Below are positions 1 to 11,183 of a stretch of 64,000 bases of DNA, in pieces; the first letter of the stretch is position 1, and every line of letters starts with the position of its first letter. The stretch lies in the NCBI GenBank assembly GCA_023627715.1, contig JAMAHW010000038.1, positions 124,001 through 188,000 on the forward strand, read 5' to 3'. Source of the stretch: Periconia sp. R9002 (Eukaryota > Ascomycota > Dothideomycetes > Pleosporales > Periconiaceae). The translations under genes were made by a program, and so were the position numbers. Under the pieces are notes generated by a model. The model saw nothing but the letters and a program-made list of their open reading frames with translations, ran no database searches and had not been told where the DNA came from.

Positions 1-888
1 GTTGCGATCCTCGGGGGTTTGAAGAGAAAGAGATTCCCTCCGATATTGAAGAGCACGCTCAACATATACATCAGCGAAATCATGCGTTTTACTACACGCT
101 TTTAGCCACCCTTTCTTGGGCAGCAGGACCTTCAGCGGGCCAAGAGCGATGCGCATCCCGCAACCATTGAAGCCCTCCTGGAACGCTTCGAGAAAACCTT
201 TGGCATGTTCCGGGGGTGATCCTGAAAGCATGCCAATAGGCTCCCCGAACAGGAAAAGTGTGTTCATGTCAAGATACTTCATGCCGTATGTTAGTGCCGT
301 ATAATGTCCTAGGTTGGGAAACGGTCTTACTAGCTTGAAGATGTACGGCTGAAGATCGAACTTGGACCCATCCTTCGGGATTTTTTCCAACATCATCTGA
401 AGATGCTCTTCTAGAGGGGCAAAGTCCGAGATGATCGATCTATGAAAGCCAGGCTTCAGAAGGTCGTGTGAGAATTTCCACGCGGGACCGTCTGTAGTAA
501 TGAATCCAGTGCCACAGAACGGCCTCATATTGTGGAGCCGCAACGGCTCGATACCCCAGTCACTGGCGTTTTTTGAAAAAACCGCTCGTAGATTGTCTGG
601 GTGGACCGAGTAGATGGCACGCGAACCGAAATTCAGCGCCTCGAAAGTGTGGCCATAATCATCGTATCGTCGCTGATGCTCATCCAAAAAGCGATTTTTA
701 GTAATGGCATCACCCGTTTTCAAGAAAATATCCAGGCCAAAGATAGGGTCATAGTGTTTGTAGCGTCGCGCAGGCTTGCATCCGTGTCTGCTGGCTTTGA
801 GACGAAGGCTATAGGCTAGGAATACACGATATGAGACGAAGAGGGCAACAAACGTCACTAGTGATGCCAATAGAGAAAAGAATGCCAT
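1..888 (-). CDS. Cytochrome P450, CYP52-like, N-terminal part (C-terminus outside window)
   Basis: Two exons are visible on the minus strand: 888-331 (186 codons, phase 0) and 276-1, separated by a 54-nt GT-AG intron (277-330). The start at 888 is followed by a hydrophobic stretch (AFFSLLASLVTFVALFVSY) that fits an ER membrane anchor. The next residues include GCKPARRYKHYDPIFGLDIF, which matches the N-terminal signature of CYP52 and related fungal P450s (established family knowledge). Exon 2 resumes with YLDMNTLFLFGEP, the usual E-helix region of the family. CYP52-type enzymes are ER monooxygenases that omega-hydroxylate alkanes and fatty acids with a P450 reductase. The oxygen-binding I helix and the haem cysteine lie beyond the left edge, so catalytic competence cannot be judged. 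Only about 278 of roughly 520 residues are present. The substrate is inferred from the family only. Confidence 0.88.
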   Translation of the reverse strand, partial: MAFFSLLASLVTFVALFVSYRVFLAYSLRLKASRHGCKPARRYKHYDPIFGLDIFLKTGDAITKNRFLDEHQRRYDDYGHTFEALNFGSRAIYSVHPDNLRAVFSKNASDWGIEPLRLHNMRPFCGTGFITTDGPAWKFSHDLLKPGFHRSIISDFAPLEEHLQMMLEKIPKDGSKFDLQPYIFKLVRPFPNLGHYTALTYGMKYLDMNTLFLFGEPIGMLSGSPPEHAKGFLEAFQEGFNGCGMRIALGPLKVLLPKKGWLKACSKTHDFADVYVERALQYRRESLSLQTPEDRN

Positions 889-1334
889 TGTGACTATACT
901 ATGTAGGAGTCGCGAAGATCAGTGGAGGAGACTGGAGCGACTACGCCACTTCTCATCAAGATAATGGAAGCTATAGCGGCACTGCCTATCTACTTCTGGA
1001 GCTGGGCTTACCCAAAACAAAATCCCACCGACACTGTCAGCATCACTACCATTGTAGTGGTACATTTGTAAGCAAGATACATAAAACAACAGCAACAATA
1101 AATAACCGGGGGACCGGCGCAGTATACTGTAGTCTAATGAGCAAACTGCGAATAGTCAGTATCAACGTTAAAATCACCTTCTTACCGGGTTTTGAGTAGC
1201 ACGATAAATGCGGGTCATGAACAAAATTCACTAGATGGTTACTTCAGTTTGATGAGTGGAAAAATAACAACATAATTAAATTCAATAGCTCCTGCAATCC
1301 GTCCATAACTCCAAGGGTCTATATCTATTACCTG
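889..1334. other. Intergenic spacer, no feature seen
   Basis: About 450 bp between the P450 start and the stop of the RING gene. It should hold the P450 promoter and the RING gene 3' region. I see no ORF of coding quality, RNA gene or repeat. Confidence 0.5.
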
Positions 1335-2060
1335 TCAATCAGGCGAGGCATCTGTACTCGGACCATCTGGAACTTCACCGGACTGAATAGGCCGTTGTAT
1401 CTCAGACCGATACAACTCTATTGGGTTGGTTTTGAACCGTTCTAGCATTCTATCTAAGACCTCTGACTTTGGATCTTCCAACATGCCTTCTACAAGCCAC
1501 ATGATCACCCGCATCACCTTGACGTGTTCCGTCTTGTGCGCGAATGACAGCTCTGTAGGCGGTCCAAATGCCTCGCTGAATGTCACACGAACATAGCGCT
1601 CGTGACATTCTTTGAGAGCACGCCAGTTTTCTGGTTTGGCGTGCGGGTAGACCATGCGAAAGACCTTCTGCAGATCCGTCAACAGGCCATGGAGAGTGGC
1701 CAACTCAGCATCGTTGTCCTTCTCTTTGGAGGTGAACTTGATGCAGGCCTTGTTGATTACCCCCATATGGAAATCCAAGTGGTTGATGTTGGGATTTCGA
1801 AGATAATATGGGGACTCTCGGGGTGGAGGCGAAGTGAGCTTCACCCGACACAAAGGACATGTCCCTTCCTTCCACGATGTGTCCAGTCCATGTAACCACT
1901 CATCAAGGCAATTTATGTGGAAGATATGTCCACATCTGTTCACTTTGACCCTGGTGGTTGATCCTTCCTCAAGGCAGATGGGGCAAGGCTCCTCGTTTTG
2001 TACTCGAGGGCAGTTTAGCAACACGTATGCCAGCGTGTTGGAGGGAAACCCGTAACCCAT
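1335..2060 (-). CDS. RING-H2 finger protein (241 aa), putative E3 ubiquitin ligase
   Basis: A single-exon reading frame with a RING-H2 domain. Numbering from the start at 2060, the ligands are C26, C29, C43, H45, H48, C51, C68 and C71, a complete C3H2C3 zinc-binding cross-brace. The frame stays open up to 2330, but the upstream part is translated (TA)n microsatellite and low-complexity sequence. The ATG at 2060 has A at -3 and lies just before the first conserved residues, so I prefer it. The C-terminal 165 residues have no recognised domain. RING-H2 proteins normally recruit E2 enzymes for ubiquitination; the substrate is unknown. No membrane segment is convincing from the chosen start. Small lineage-restricted RING proteins of this type are common in filamentous ascomycetes. 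Confidence 0.75.
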   Translation of the reverse strand: MGYGFPSNTLAYVLLNCPRVQNEEPCPICLEEGSTTRVKVNRCGHIFHINCLDEWLHGLDTSWKEGTCPLCRVKLTSPPPRESPYYLRNPNINHLDFHMGVINKACIKFTSKEKDNDAELATLHGLLTDLQKVFRMVYPHAKPENWRALKECHERYVRVTFSEAFGPPTELSFAHKTEHVKVMRVIMWLVEGMLEDPKSEVLDRMLERFKTNPIELYRSEIQRPIQSGEVPDGPSTDASPD

Positions 2061-3627
2061 TTTTAATTTTGAATAAAAGAAGCTGGAGACTTTTGAAGTC
2101 GGGTTTGTGTGGGGTTCTACTGATAGTGGTAGATCGTCTGCTTCTGGTCTGATTGTAACAGCTGTAGAAGTACATATATATATATATATACATATTGAGT
2201 CTAGAGTTATATAACCATGTAAATACACAGTGATAAACGTTAAAAGCATATTCATTGTTAACGTTGGTATGTTCGTGAACATTGTGAGATAGGAGTGTAG
2301 TTCCTGAAGAAAGGGTCTGATTGTGTACATATCGTGATTTGATTGTACGAAAAGTTGCGCTGATTAGGACCGTGACAGACTAAGGGGGATACTGCACACC
2401 AGCATGCAGATACGTGGTATAATATCAAAAATATAATTACGTGGGTTGGAAAGACTGCATATACGTCCCTATCGTTGTATATCTTGATTCGCCATTTGGA
2501 AGTTGGAGTACGCGTGATGAAAAGGATTTTACATTGTACAATTGTTTCAAGGGCGCCCTGTGGCAGGGTTTATTGCTATTTGGACTTCAAAACCAAGATC
2601 CACGAGCATGCAAGAATGAGTGAGATTAGTTGGAAGTATTCGCAAATTTCGGATATAAGAGTGTGACGAAAAGTGTAAATGAGCCATCGCAGAGCACTGT
2701 AGTGCAGACAGAAACAAAATAAATACAGGGGAACGTCCTCGCCAGGACGGATAAAAACGTGATTGAGCCCATGCCAAACCGGAGCAAGCAGTCCACCAAC
2801 AAACAGCTTTGGGGCAAACAATAAGCCCATACCCTCACTTGCCCTTACTACATAGTCAAGATATTTGCCATCAAATTATTCTTGCTGCTTCGTAGCAAAA
2901 TGCTCAAGCTCTTTGATGCTGAGGTAGTTCGCGCTCAGTCAAGTAATGGAAATCCCTACTTCCTTTCGCGATGAGGTACTGGTGTAGATTAGCTTAAAAG
3001 TAAAATTCAAGCAGTATCCTGAATGTGGATTGGAACATCGCCAACACTAGCATAGACGTGAATGACCAAGACATCTCACGGCTTTCTCAGTGGTAAGGGC
3101 TCTTTCTCATTCTCTTCATATTTCTCTGCATTAATTTGCACACAAACCAGTTCATTGTGCCACAATGGCACCCCACTGTGCCGAAGTTCTTATACTAAAA
3201 TCCAGCCTTCTAAAATTGTTACGCACATACGAGACCTAAAGTGCTAATTTAAACAGTTGGGGCTTCCTATAGGCCTGACTATGGTGTTACTCTGTACTTG
3301 GCCTATGCGTACACGGCGCTAGCTAAACACATTACACTTAATGCGTGTTTTTGCTGACGCTGTGCCTAAGAAAAGTTCTAAGAAGCCTGCCGTATATAGA
3401 AATGCACAAATCACAACTGATTAGAAATCCGGATACGGCATTTCCACCAACCCGAATGAGCTTATCAACATTTGTCGCGTATGTAAAACCTAGCCAATAT
3501 GGGTTAGTGTCAAAATGAGTTTCGGTTGTCTATGGGACGTATAAGAACCACATCTATTATTCAAACAAGCTACTCAGTCCCTTTTCCACATCGTTTTTTT
3601 GCCGTTCCAGGATACCAAAAGAACATC
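2061..3627. other. Intergenic spacer with a (TA)n microsatellite
   Basis: About 1.5 kb between two divergent genes. A TA dinucleotide tract of about 20 bp lies at 2173-2192, in the presumed 5' UTR of the RING gene. The rest is AT-moderate with short spurious ORFs only. I see no RNA gene. Confidence 0.5.
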
Positions 3628-4713
3628 ATGGCTTTACCAAATGTGAAAGTTATAGCTATGGCGCGGCGAAAGCCAGACATGACTCGCAAAGAATTCTTCG
3701 ACTATCGTTTCCAAGTGCATGGTCAAATGGTTGACCAGCCAACTTCTCTTGATGAGAAGCCTGTGTAAGTACAAAATAGCCAGTCCTCTCTTGTCATGTG
3801 AACAATTCTAATCATATCGACCATGCACAGAAAGTATGTGCAGACACACATCTTTGATGCCGCGTACCCTGAACGACCAGGGGCAAAATATCCAAATGCA
3901 GTAAGTCTAACGCCAAAGCTACATCAGACTTGCGCCAGTATTTCAGAAGTTCGACCCAACGATGACCTGCATTCTCCACGCATAAGATATCATAGCTGAT
4001 CTTGGGAAATCCCAGAATTATGCTTGGCACGGTCGAGATGATTCGATCTATCTCCGCTTTCGAGACGTCGCTCACTTGAGCAATTTCTTCACCAGTGCCT
4101 TTCTGCGCGAGCACATTGGTCCCGATAGCGCCTTCTTCAACGATTACGAGACCAGCATGAGTCTACTCACCATTGAGAAAAAGATTCCGCTCCCGTATCC
4201 AGTTGCCACGGGGCCTCCCCACGAAGCGGCTACTGTTGCGCAGATCTGGTTGAGCGCCAAGTCTGAGACGAGAGAGGGCTCGCAGCTCGAAGAGCGTCTC
4301 TCATCTCACCTTGTCCAGTCACTTTCACAATACGCATCTGGGCATGTATATGAGTTAATTGCTGATGTCGGCGTGGTCAGCGACCAGTTTGACCTTGAAG
4401 GATACTTCGGTGGCCATACTGAAGTTCCGAAATACTCGCTTATCTACACTTTACTATTGACGAATGGTTCTTCTGCGTTGTCCGCCGTTCGTAGTGCTCA
4501 GAAAGCTTTTACGGCCTCGATTGTTGGTCTTGAGCCTTCTCCTGATGCTACGGTTGATGCTACCAAAACCTTTATCGTCTTTGGAAAGAGCGGCCTCGTA
4601 TTGCAGTCGGAGGAAGGGATCCCGGTATGTTCTCGCTGTTCACTATGTGTATCTTGCTAATGCAATGCTAGTATGACGTAAAGAGGCAACCCAATCTGGC
4701 GGAGTTTGCTTAA
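3628..4713 (+). CDS. EthD-domain protein (285 aa, 4 exons)
   Basis: Exons are 3628-3764, 3831-3900, 4016-4624 and 4672-4713, all with GT-AG introns and consistent phase. The joined protein starts MALPNVKVIAMARRKPDMTR and contains KEFFDYRFQVHG, the alpha/beta ferredoxin-like opening of an EthD (dimeric alpha-beta barrel) domain. It continues across the third exon junction into NYAWHGRDDSIYLRFRDVAH and LREHIGPDSAFFND, also typical of fungal EthD proteins. The C-terminal half probably forms a second, degenerate barrel. EthD proteins act as small dimeric enzymes or accessory factors in aromatic and polyketide metabolism; several fungal ones are dehydratases or cyclases in pigment pathways. No polyketide synthase is nearby, so the role here is unknown. 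The last exon (13 codons) is the least certain part. Confidence 0.8.
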
Positions 4714-5345
4714 GCCATCCCATAGCTGCTCAAAAGCACGTAAATTGCCGTACAAATTTCCCTTCTAGTCCAACATAGCTAATACACTTTCGAACGTTCC
4801 TTATTAGCCTAGAAAATCTCTATTGCATAGAGTCTGTGCTGTATCGTAGGAAGAGCATCTTAAATTCGTGTTATTTATTCACTTGTGTGTAAATATGGGT
4901 TCTAGGTGAGGATGGTTCCTATGCGTTCTTGTACCTGGGGTTAATATGAGTAATTTCGATCATTTCGATCAATTATTTGTAATGAACAAGAAACATTCAA
5001 TTTCAGATATTTCCGTAAAACTCTCGGACAGGTTTCATCGATGCCCAGGACGCCATGCTTCAACGACTCACACCCAAGACGTACTTTCAGATCACCATGA
5101 CAGATGCACAATGTTTACACATTGTTTAGAGATTGACGTCAAGGCTTAGAGACTTTGGGGGCAGAGAAAATCAACTAGAACTCCATCAATATTTGAAAAC
5201 AATGGTGGGCAGTTTCTGCTTATAACGGACCCAATAATTTGCCCTTTATATGACAGTGCTTTTCACCAAGCAACTGCTCGACGTCCACACCCGCTCAACC
5301 AAGCCCTCCCATATTTGAAACGAAAGACTTGGCTCAGCAAACGAA
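4714..5345. other. Intergenic spacer, no feature seen
   Basis: About 630 bp with a few translated shadows only. It presumably carries the promoter of the RING gene starting at 5346. No repeat or RNA gene was recognised. Confidence 0.45.
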
Positions 5346-5972
5346 ATGGTCGACTACACGGATAACAAGCCCATGATCGAACTCGCACTGGTCCGCTACC
5401 AGAAGGAAGTGCACACGATGAAGGTACAAGGTAACCCAATTGTGGAGCCAGTGACAAACATTTCACACGAAATTACCGAGGCCAACTGCCCTATCTGCAT
5501 GGAGTCATGGGAAGATGCAGAGCCTCCCAAGTCTTCACGAATGTACACCCCGACCTATGATCTCGCGGTGAAGAAAAGTGAGGTCCTTGATGAGTCGAGG
5601 TCTTGGGACACGAGGACTACGAGGATCTCTCGATTCCTCCCCATCCACTTCCGCCTCACCCGTCCATGCATCAAGAACGTCAAAGAAAGGCTCAGCACTC
5701 ACTATAGAGAAACTTCGGAAGCTAACGAGGCCAGTATAGTGAAGATAGTGGGGTGTAATCACGTTTTCCACCACTCTTGCTTGAGGACTTGGGTGAAGAA
5801 ACACCAAAACTGCCCCATGTGCCGGATGAATGTGCGTGAGATGTCCGCGCTGGATGAAAGCTCCGTGATAGCCCCAACTGAATCGGAAGTTACTCGACGA
5901 CACTCGGTCGCCCTCATATACTACCCTCGCAGGGGGTTGTCGCGGCGAGTAGCGGGGACTAGAGAGATTTGA
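5346..5972 (+). CDS. RING-H2 protein with a large insertion between zinc ligands 2 and 3 (208 aa)
   Basis: An intronless frame. The first pair of ligands is C48 and C51 (NCPIC). The remaining six are C137, H139, H142, C145, C156 and C159 (CNHVFHHSC, CPMC). The spacing between ligands 2 and 3 is 85 residues, whereas classical RING-H2 fingers have about 9 to 39 there. The inserted segment is rich in charged residues and has no recognised domain. The other spacings are normal, so a folded RING with a long loop is likely. The expected role is E3 ubiquitin ligase. This is the second small RING protein in the first 6 kb, but the two do not align outside the zinc ligands, so recent duplication is not indicated. 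Confidence 0.72.
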   Translation: MVDYTDNKPMIELALVRYQKEVHTMKVQGNPIVEPVTNISHEITEANCPICMESWEDAEPPKSSRMYTPTYDLAVKKSEVLDESRSWDTRTTRISRFLPIHFRLTRPCIKNVKERLSTHYRETSEANEASIVKIVGCNHVFHHSCLRTWVKKHQNCPMCRMNVREMSALDESSVIAPTESEVTRRHSVALIYYPRRGLSRRVAGTREI

Positions 5973-6883
5973 GGCTACATTAGATAACATCTCATCTAGA
6001 AATCATTTTCCTTTTCATGTGGCATTACGACAACTAAACACATTGGGTTATTTTGGTGCGCGTGGCAATTTTTCAAGAAACAGGTAATAATTAATCAATT
6101 TGTCAAAATATCATCTAACATCCCTTCTGAACTGATCATCTAAAATCCCTTCTGAACTGAGAGCCTAATGTGCTTGATCCTCCCACAATAAGTCCTCTCA
6201 TGGCCTTGCAAGTGAAGTCTTTGTAGGACAGCTGTTGTTGATTTCTATGAATGCTCAAGATCTGAAGCGCCCCAACACCGTGCACTCTGCGAGAGCGTTT
6301 AGAAGGGCGACTGCTGGATTCATTCTTGTAAGGGGCTTTTCTCCACCCATAAATCTATTCACCGACAAGCAACGGCAGTCTCTAGTCTCAAGCCAACTAA
6401 CTAACGGTTTGTGGTAGGGCATATACATTGTGTCTTTCGCCAAAAACAAATCAGAACAGTTCACACGATTGAACCCCGCATTAAGAAAGCAAGTCCTTGA
6501 CAATCGGTGTGTTTGTGTAAGTAAAAAGCATAAAGTTCTTATTTATTAATATTAGGCAAGTTCAAGCCATTCTTCATGGAGGAGGTATTAACGATTATCC
6601 CAGGCTGCTGCCTAAGCGAACCCTGCGGCGCAGTCTGTGCAACTAAACTCACCAAGGCAACAACTACGTGTTCAACGCTGCATGGCAGTTTTTTCTGCAC
6701 CCGCAATAGCATGTTATCTGCGCACGACCCGCCTGTTATTGCTTAAATAGCTTGTAGCCCAGATAAAACAATCATTGATGTATCAGTGCAGCTCCAGGTC
6801 TCAAATACGAACTTTCCACTTCATCTCTACATATATTTCTGGCCCTTCTCACCTCCACATACAATCGTAGGGCAGTTTAAAAA
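5973..6883. other. Intergenic spacer with a 25-bp tandem duplication
   Basis: About 910 bp. A 25-bp unit is present twice in direct tandem at 6111-6135 and 6136-6160 with one mismatch. The stretch 6750-6880 is the presumed promoter of the next gene. No RNA gene was recognised. Confidence 0.55.
6111..6160. repeat. Two-unit 25-bp tandem repeat
   Basis: The unit starts TCATCTAA and ends CTTCTGAACTGA. The two copies are adjacent and differ at one position. It is too short to be called a minisatellite array. Confidence 0.8.
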
Positions 6884-8948
6884 ATGGGTCATCTCTCAGT
6901 AGAGCTTGGCGATTTCGTCCAAAGCCGCTCCTCGACCTTCACCTGTGGCGGGTCCGTTCCCCTGGTAAGTTTCTCAGCATGCATTGAATTAAGAAATTTA
7001 CTGATTTCCATAGGAATCGGGGGCTATAGTTCTACGTTTCGATTGCCAAGACGGAGATGTTGCTAAACTGAGTTTTCCAGTTAACATGAACGATGAAGAC
7101 GAGGCATCCAGTCTTGAGAAACTAATCGCAGCATGCCAACCTGCCAGCTTCGGCTACAAGGGCAAAGACGTCTTGGATGAGTCATATCGTAAAGCCACGA
7201 AGTTGGAAAAGTCTGCATTCTCTATCGGCTTCTGTCCTTATGAACTTGGAATCATAGATACCATCGCGCAGATGTTGCTTCCAAATGCCGGCGGCAACAT
7301 ATCTACGAAGGGTGTCAAGGCCGAGCTATACAAACTCAACGTGAGTTGCTCCTCCAATGGTCTCGAAAAGTTTTACTGAAATGTGCATTCAAAGATTTAT
7401 GCTGCTCCCTCTGGGTTTTTCAAAGCCCACGTTGACACACCGCGGTCTGAAACCCAGTTCGGATCACTTGTTGTCTCACTCCCATGCTATCATGAGGGTG
7501 GTGAGCTGGAAGTTCGCCACGCGGGTCACTCTACTATTTTTGATTGGGGTGCGTCTTCCCGTAAGGACATGGAACCTGCCATCAATTGGGCGGCTTTCTA
7601 TAGCGACTGTGAGCATGTCAGTATTATCTTTTCTCTATGAGATGTCCTACAGGCTTTGCATGTTTCTGTGGCTATGCGCTTTAATCAATCCGGATATGGC
7701 TAACCTTTCCATTAACTTCGCTAATTCCCGCTTCATCTTCTAGGAGGTACGAGAGGTAGTCGAAGGGCATCGCGTTACCCTTACCTACAACTTATACTAC
7801 GCTCCTGGGTCCGGAGAGCTCGCTGGCAGCAGCCCTGTTATGGAAACGACATCGATTCCATTGTATAAGAAGATACAAGAGGCTCTCTGCGAGCCTAGTT
7901 TCATGCCCAAAGGTGCGTTGCTGACTTTGAGTTGTCCTGGATGAATGATTTCTGAACACATTAGGTGGCTACCTCGGAGTTCACTGCAGACACGCTTACG
8001 CCCATTCCACTGAAGAAGGCATTAATGCACTTCCTGGCATTCTCAAAGGTTCTGATATGGCTGTCTATTCGGTCTTCCGTGCCCTTGGCCTGAAAATCTC
8101 TGTACGAGCAGTGCTGGAATATGAAAAGGAGAAGCTAGAACAGGAAAGGAAATGGCACAAAGATGATTGTGTTTCGTGTCGGCACGAAGATGAATATAAT
8201 AAGTATGAGTATGAGGATGAGGATGAGGACGAAGATGAAGAGGCAGATTATGAACATCACAATGACGCTGCTGATCTCATTCGAAATATCCAAGGTGGTT
8301 TAATGATCACGGCACAAGGTGGGAATGAATTTTACGACAATTACGTTTGTACTTTGAAATGTTGGAAGGGGCGCATGGCTCGCGTGCATTGGCTTAATGA
8401 GCAGAGCGAAGAAAATCGCAGCATTAGCCTGGTGCATTTAACAGTATGTTTCGTTATTTCATTTCATTCAGCAGGCATTTGTACGACTTCTAATAACTCT
8501 CCAGTACGGGAATGACGCTGGTGTGGACTGGCTCTACAGCAGTGCCGCTTTAATCGTCAACATTCCGTCGGCTTCAAAAAGGCACCTTCTTGAAGCCTTA
8601 CCCCTGACTTCGCCTTTACCATCACCTGCGCCCACCCCCACACCCTCGCCATCTCCCTCGCCATCACCTGAGCCATCGCCTGAGCCATCGCCTGAGCTAG
8701 CCCCCTCACCTGCCAAGTCATCTTCAGAATCGCCCTCAGACGCGCCTTTACCCTCACAACCTGTACCCTCACGGTCTATACCCGCACAGCCTGTACCCTC
8801 ACGGCCTGTGCCCTCACGAGCACCTCTCGCCTGGCGTGCGCCCCAGTCTTCACGATCGCCCTCACGTTCTGTTGTTTCTGAGGAAGATGGTATGATCTAT
8901 GCTAGGGATATCGAGCTTGATAATGTATTCGTAACTCGTCGATCCTGA
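6884..8948 (+). CDS. 2-oxoglutarate/Fe(II) oxygenase, prolyl-hydroxylase-like fold, with acidic and Pro/Ser repeat tail (573 aa, 6 exons)
   Basis: Exons are 6884-6964, 7014-7340, 7395-7616, 7744-7912, 7965-8443 and 8505-8948; all joins are GT-AG and keep frame. The oxygenase core spans roughly residues 20-240. Iron ligands are predicted at H148 and D150 (AHVDTPR) and H210 (SDCEH), with R220 (EGHRVTLTYNL) ten residues later as the 2OG carboxylate anchor, the spacing seen in prolyl 4-hydroxylase-like enzymes. The segment FGSLVVSLPCYHEGGEL is typical of a fungal family of uncharacterised 2OG oxygenases. After the core come an acidic run (EYEDEDEDEDEDEE), a second conserved block, and a tail of Ser-Pro/Glu-Pro repeats followed by PVPSR-type repeats. 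The acidic and SP-rich parts are probably disordered. The protein presumably hydroxylates a protein or small molecule; the substrate is unknown. No signal peptide is seen, so it is likely intracellular. Confidence 0.85.
8615..8830 (+). repeat. Coding minisatellite (Ser-Pro / Val-Pro-Ser-Arg repeats)
   Basis: Degenerate repeats of about 6 to 18 bp within the last exon of the 2OG oxygenase gene encode SPSPEP-type and QPVPSR-type units. They keep frame, so copy-number variation would change only tail length. Confidence 0.8.
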
Positions 8949-9121
8949 ATAATTGGGCGCGTAAACGCTCTTTCAGCAATCCGTCCTAGAACTGGCCGTA
9001 AATGGATTAGTGTTAACTGTCTTGATCGAGCAGTATATGTCTAAATCCTACGGTAACTTTGGCGGTTCTTCTAATCTACCTATTCATCATAACTTTCCCA
9101 ACTGTTTCTTCTTAGTGATGA

Positions 9122-10168
9122 TCACTCCACGCGTACAACAACTTTCCCCATGGTGTGTCCCGTATTAAGCCTATCATACGCCTCCCTAACCTGATCAAAC
9201 ATGAACGTACTATCAATAATAATCTTCTCCTGTGGTAGGCGCACAGCCTCTTCCAACCACTCCTGCTTAAAAGAAAGATTAACACAAGCGTAAGACGGCC
9301 CAAGACCAACCAATCCCAACAGAAGACGCAGTACCATCCTCGGATGACTGAGGTACGTGAGTGATCCACCAAGCGCCAAACGACCCATTTTGTCGCCGAC
9401 GATAGTGACATAGCGCTTTGCGATGCCAATGCACTCTGTGCCTCCGACGCAATCAAGTATAGCGTCTGGCGCGAATGCTCGTACTCTCCCAAAGACATTT
9501 TCTTTCTGGTAGTCTATGGTCTCATCCGCGCCTAAACTCCGCACGAAGGTTTCCTTGGTAGCTGAACAAGTTGCGACGACGGTATAACCGCGCTCCTTCG
9601 CAAGGTGAACGGTGTACATGCCTGTCGATGAGCTACCACCCAGAACAGCGACGTTACCTCCTTGAGACGGCATATATGACTCAATCCTGTCTATCATCGT
9701 GCGAGCTGTCAACCACACAAGAGGAACAGAGGCAGCCTCCTCCCAGCTCCATTTTTCGGGTTTGCGCACAATGGCATTTGTTCCCGCAGTATCGATCCTC
9801 ATAACCTCTTGCAACGATCCCTGAGGAAAATAATAAATCAGACCAAATACCTCATCCCCGGGTTTGAAATTGGAATTTGACCCAGCCGCTTCCACAATGC
9901 CGGAGAAGTCCTCGCCCATGCCTTTATGCGTGGGCATGATGGCGTTTGGGAGATAGGAAAGGAGAGGGAAGGAGAGGAGTTGGAGGTCGACAGGGTTAAG
10001 GGCCGCCGCTTTGACGCGCAAGAGGATCTCGGTTGGACGTAAAGGTGTGGTGTCAAGGGGAAGCTTGGTGAGTTGGAGCGCGGTTGGGTAACCACCCCGG
10101 CTATGGGTCCACGCCGTGACTGAGTGCGCCATGGTGGTAGTGACATGGAGTATGGTTTCGGATGGCAA
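9122..10168 (-). CDS. Zinc-free MDR oxidoreductase, quinone reductase / RTN4IP1-like (348 aa)
   Basis: A complete intronless gene. The N-terminal GroES-like domain contains VKAAALNPVDLQ and GMGEDFSGIV, with no structural or catalytic zinc cysteines. The Rossmann domain has AVLGGSSSTGMYTVHLAK, a Gly-rich NADPH loop of the quinone oxidoreductase branch of the medium-chain dehydrogenase/reductase superfamily. LNTGHTMGKVVVRV at the C-terminus is the standard end of the fold. The length fits the family. Two in-frame ATGs exist (10168 and 10132); the second gives MAHSVTAW directly before the conserved start and is equally possible. The family reduces quinones, enones or other conjugated carbonyls with NADPH; the substrate is not predictable. 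Neighbouring genes give no pathway context. Confidence 0.85.
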   Translation of the reverse strand: MPSETILHVTTTMAHSVTAWTHSRGGYPTALQLTKLPLDTTPLRPTEILLRVKAAALNPVDLQLLSFPLLSYLPNAIMPTHKGMGEDFSGIVEAAGSNSNFKPGDEVFGLIYYFPQGSLQEVMRIDTAGTNAIVRKPEKWSWEEAASVPLVWLTARTMIDRIESYMPSQGGNVAVLGGSSSTGMYTVHLAKERGYTVVATCSATKETFVRSLGADETIDYQKENVFGRVRAFAPDAILDCVGGTECIGIAKRYVTIVGDKMGRLALGGSLTYLSHPRMVLRLLLGLVGLGPSYACVNLSFKQEWLEEAVRLPQEKIIIDSTFMFDQVREAYDRLNTGHTMGKVVVRVE

Positions 10169-11183
10169 TGATTGATTGTTTATTCATTTTTTAATATATG
10201 GTGCCGAATTGTTCACATACCTAGGTAGGTACATGTATTGATGTTGATGAATCAGACCTCGGGACATGTGAATTGTGAATGGTCATGTGATCTAACAAAT
10301 TTTCTTGATGACCAGGTCGCGCATCCGCATCCGAACATTAATGTTATTTTATATTCTCAGCGAAGAAGTATATTTGCAACTTTGACTGTTCTAAACGAAC
10401 GTGAAGGATTGGCACACGCCCAAAAATGTAAACCTGCATTTTTACATCAGTCGAACTGTAGCTCTCATAGACAGCTTGTCTATCAACAGAGTTATGTGAA
10501 AACTAGTTCTTTACGAAAAGCAAAGCTGGGTAGCAAGGATCAACCAAAGCATTAGTGTTCGATCTTCAACGCCCGCTTCACACATTCGACGTGCTATTCG
10601 CGCGTCTATTCTATGCTCGCTTCCAGGTATACAACGTCTATGCAATAGCTAATCCGGGAAATTCAGGAACCGCATAGTATGCTTATTGCACCCTTTACAC
10701 TAATGCCAGCACGTACTCATGTTTGTTTAGCCTAAAGAAGCCGCGATAATATGGGGAAAGATTCCAAGAACTACTGGGGAGTGCTTGTTCTAGACTGACA
10801 GGTATGCGGGGTTCTTGAGCCTCCCAGGATTTGCTTAGCGAGGCTATCGTACTGGTGGAAACTATAAGGTGCTAGAATCCTTTTATATATAAAGGGAGGA
10901 GGTAGATGGGCTGCCAAAACTTTTCGGGGGTGCTTATTTATATTAATAAAACTGTGGGGAATATTACCTCTGCAAATTGTGCATCTTTCAATAATCCCAT
11001 GACATTTTTCACGGAGTTGGATGCCGATACGTCTTCGTGAACGTTCCAAAGATGTATATAGCTCGCGAAGATCTGCTTCTTTTGCATGCGTTATATTGTG
11101 TAGCTGCCAATTCCAGACTTCTCTAGGGTCGCTAGAAAACGAGTTGTGAATACATTGATATCGTCCCCGACTTTGAGCTCACC
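10169..11183. other. Intergenic spacer, no feature seen
   Basis: About 1 kb between two divergently oriented genes. A 105-codon frame at 10238-10555 has no family features and looks fortuitous. No repeat or RNA gene was recognised. Confidence 0.45.

Noticed and set aside
10238..10555. 105-codon plus-strand frame between the MDR and GH27 genes
   Set aside because: No recognisable domain, signal peptide or splice continuation.
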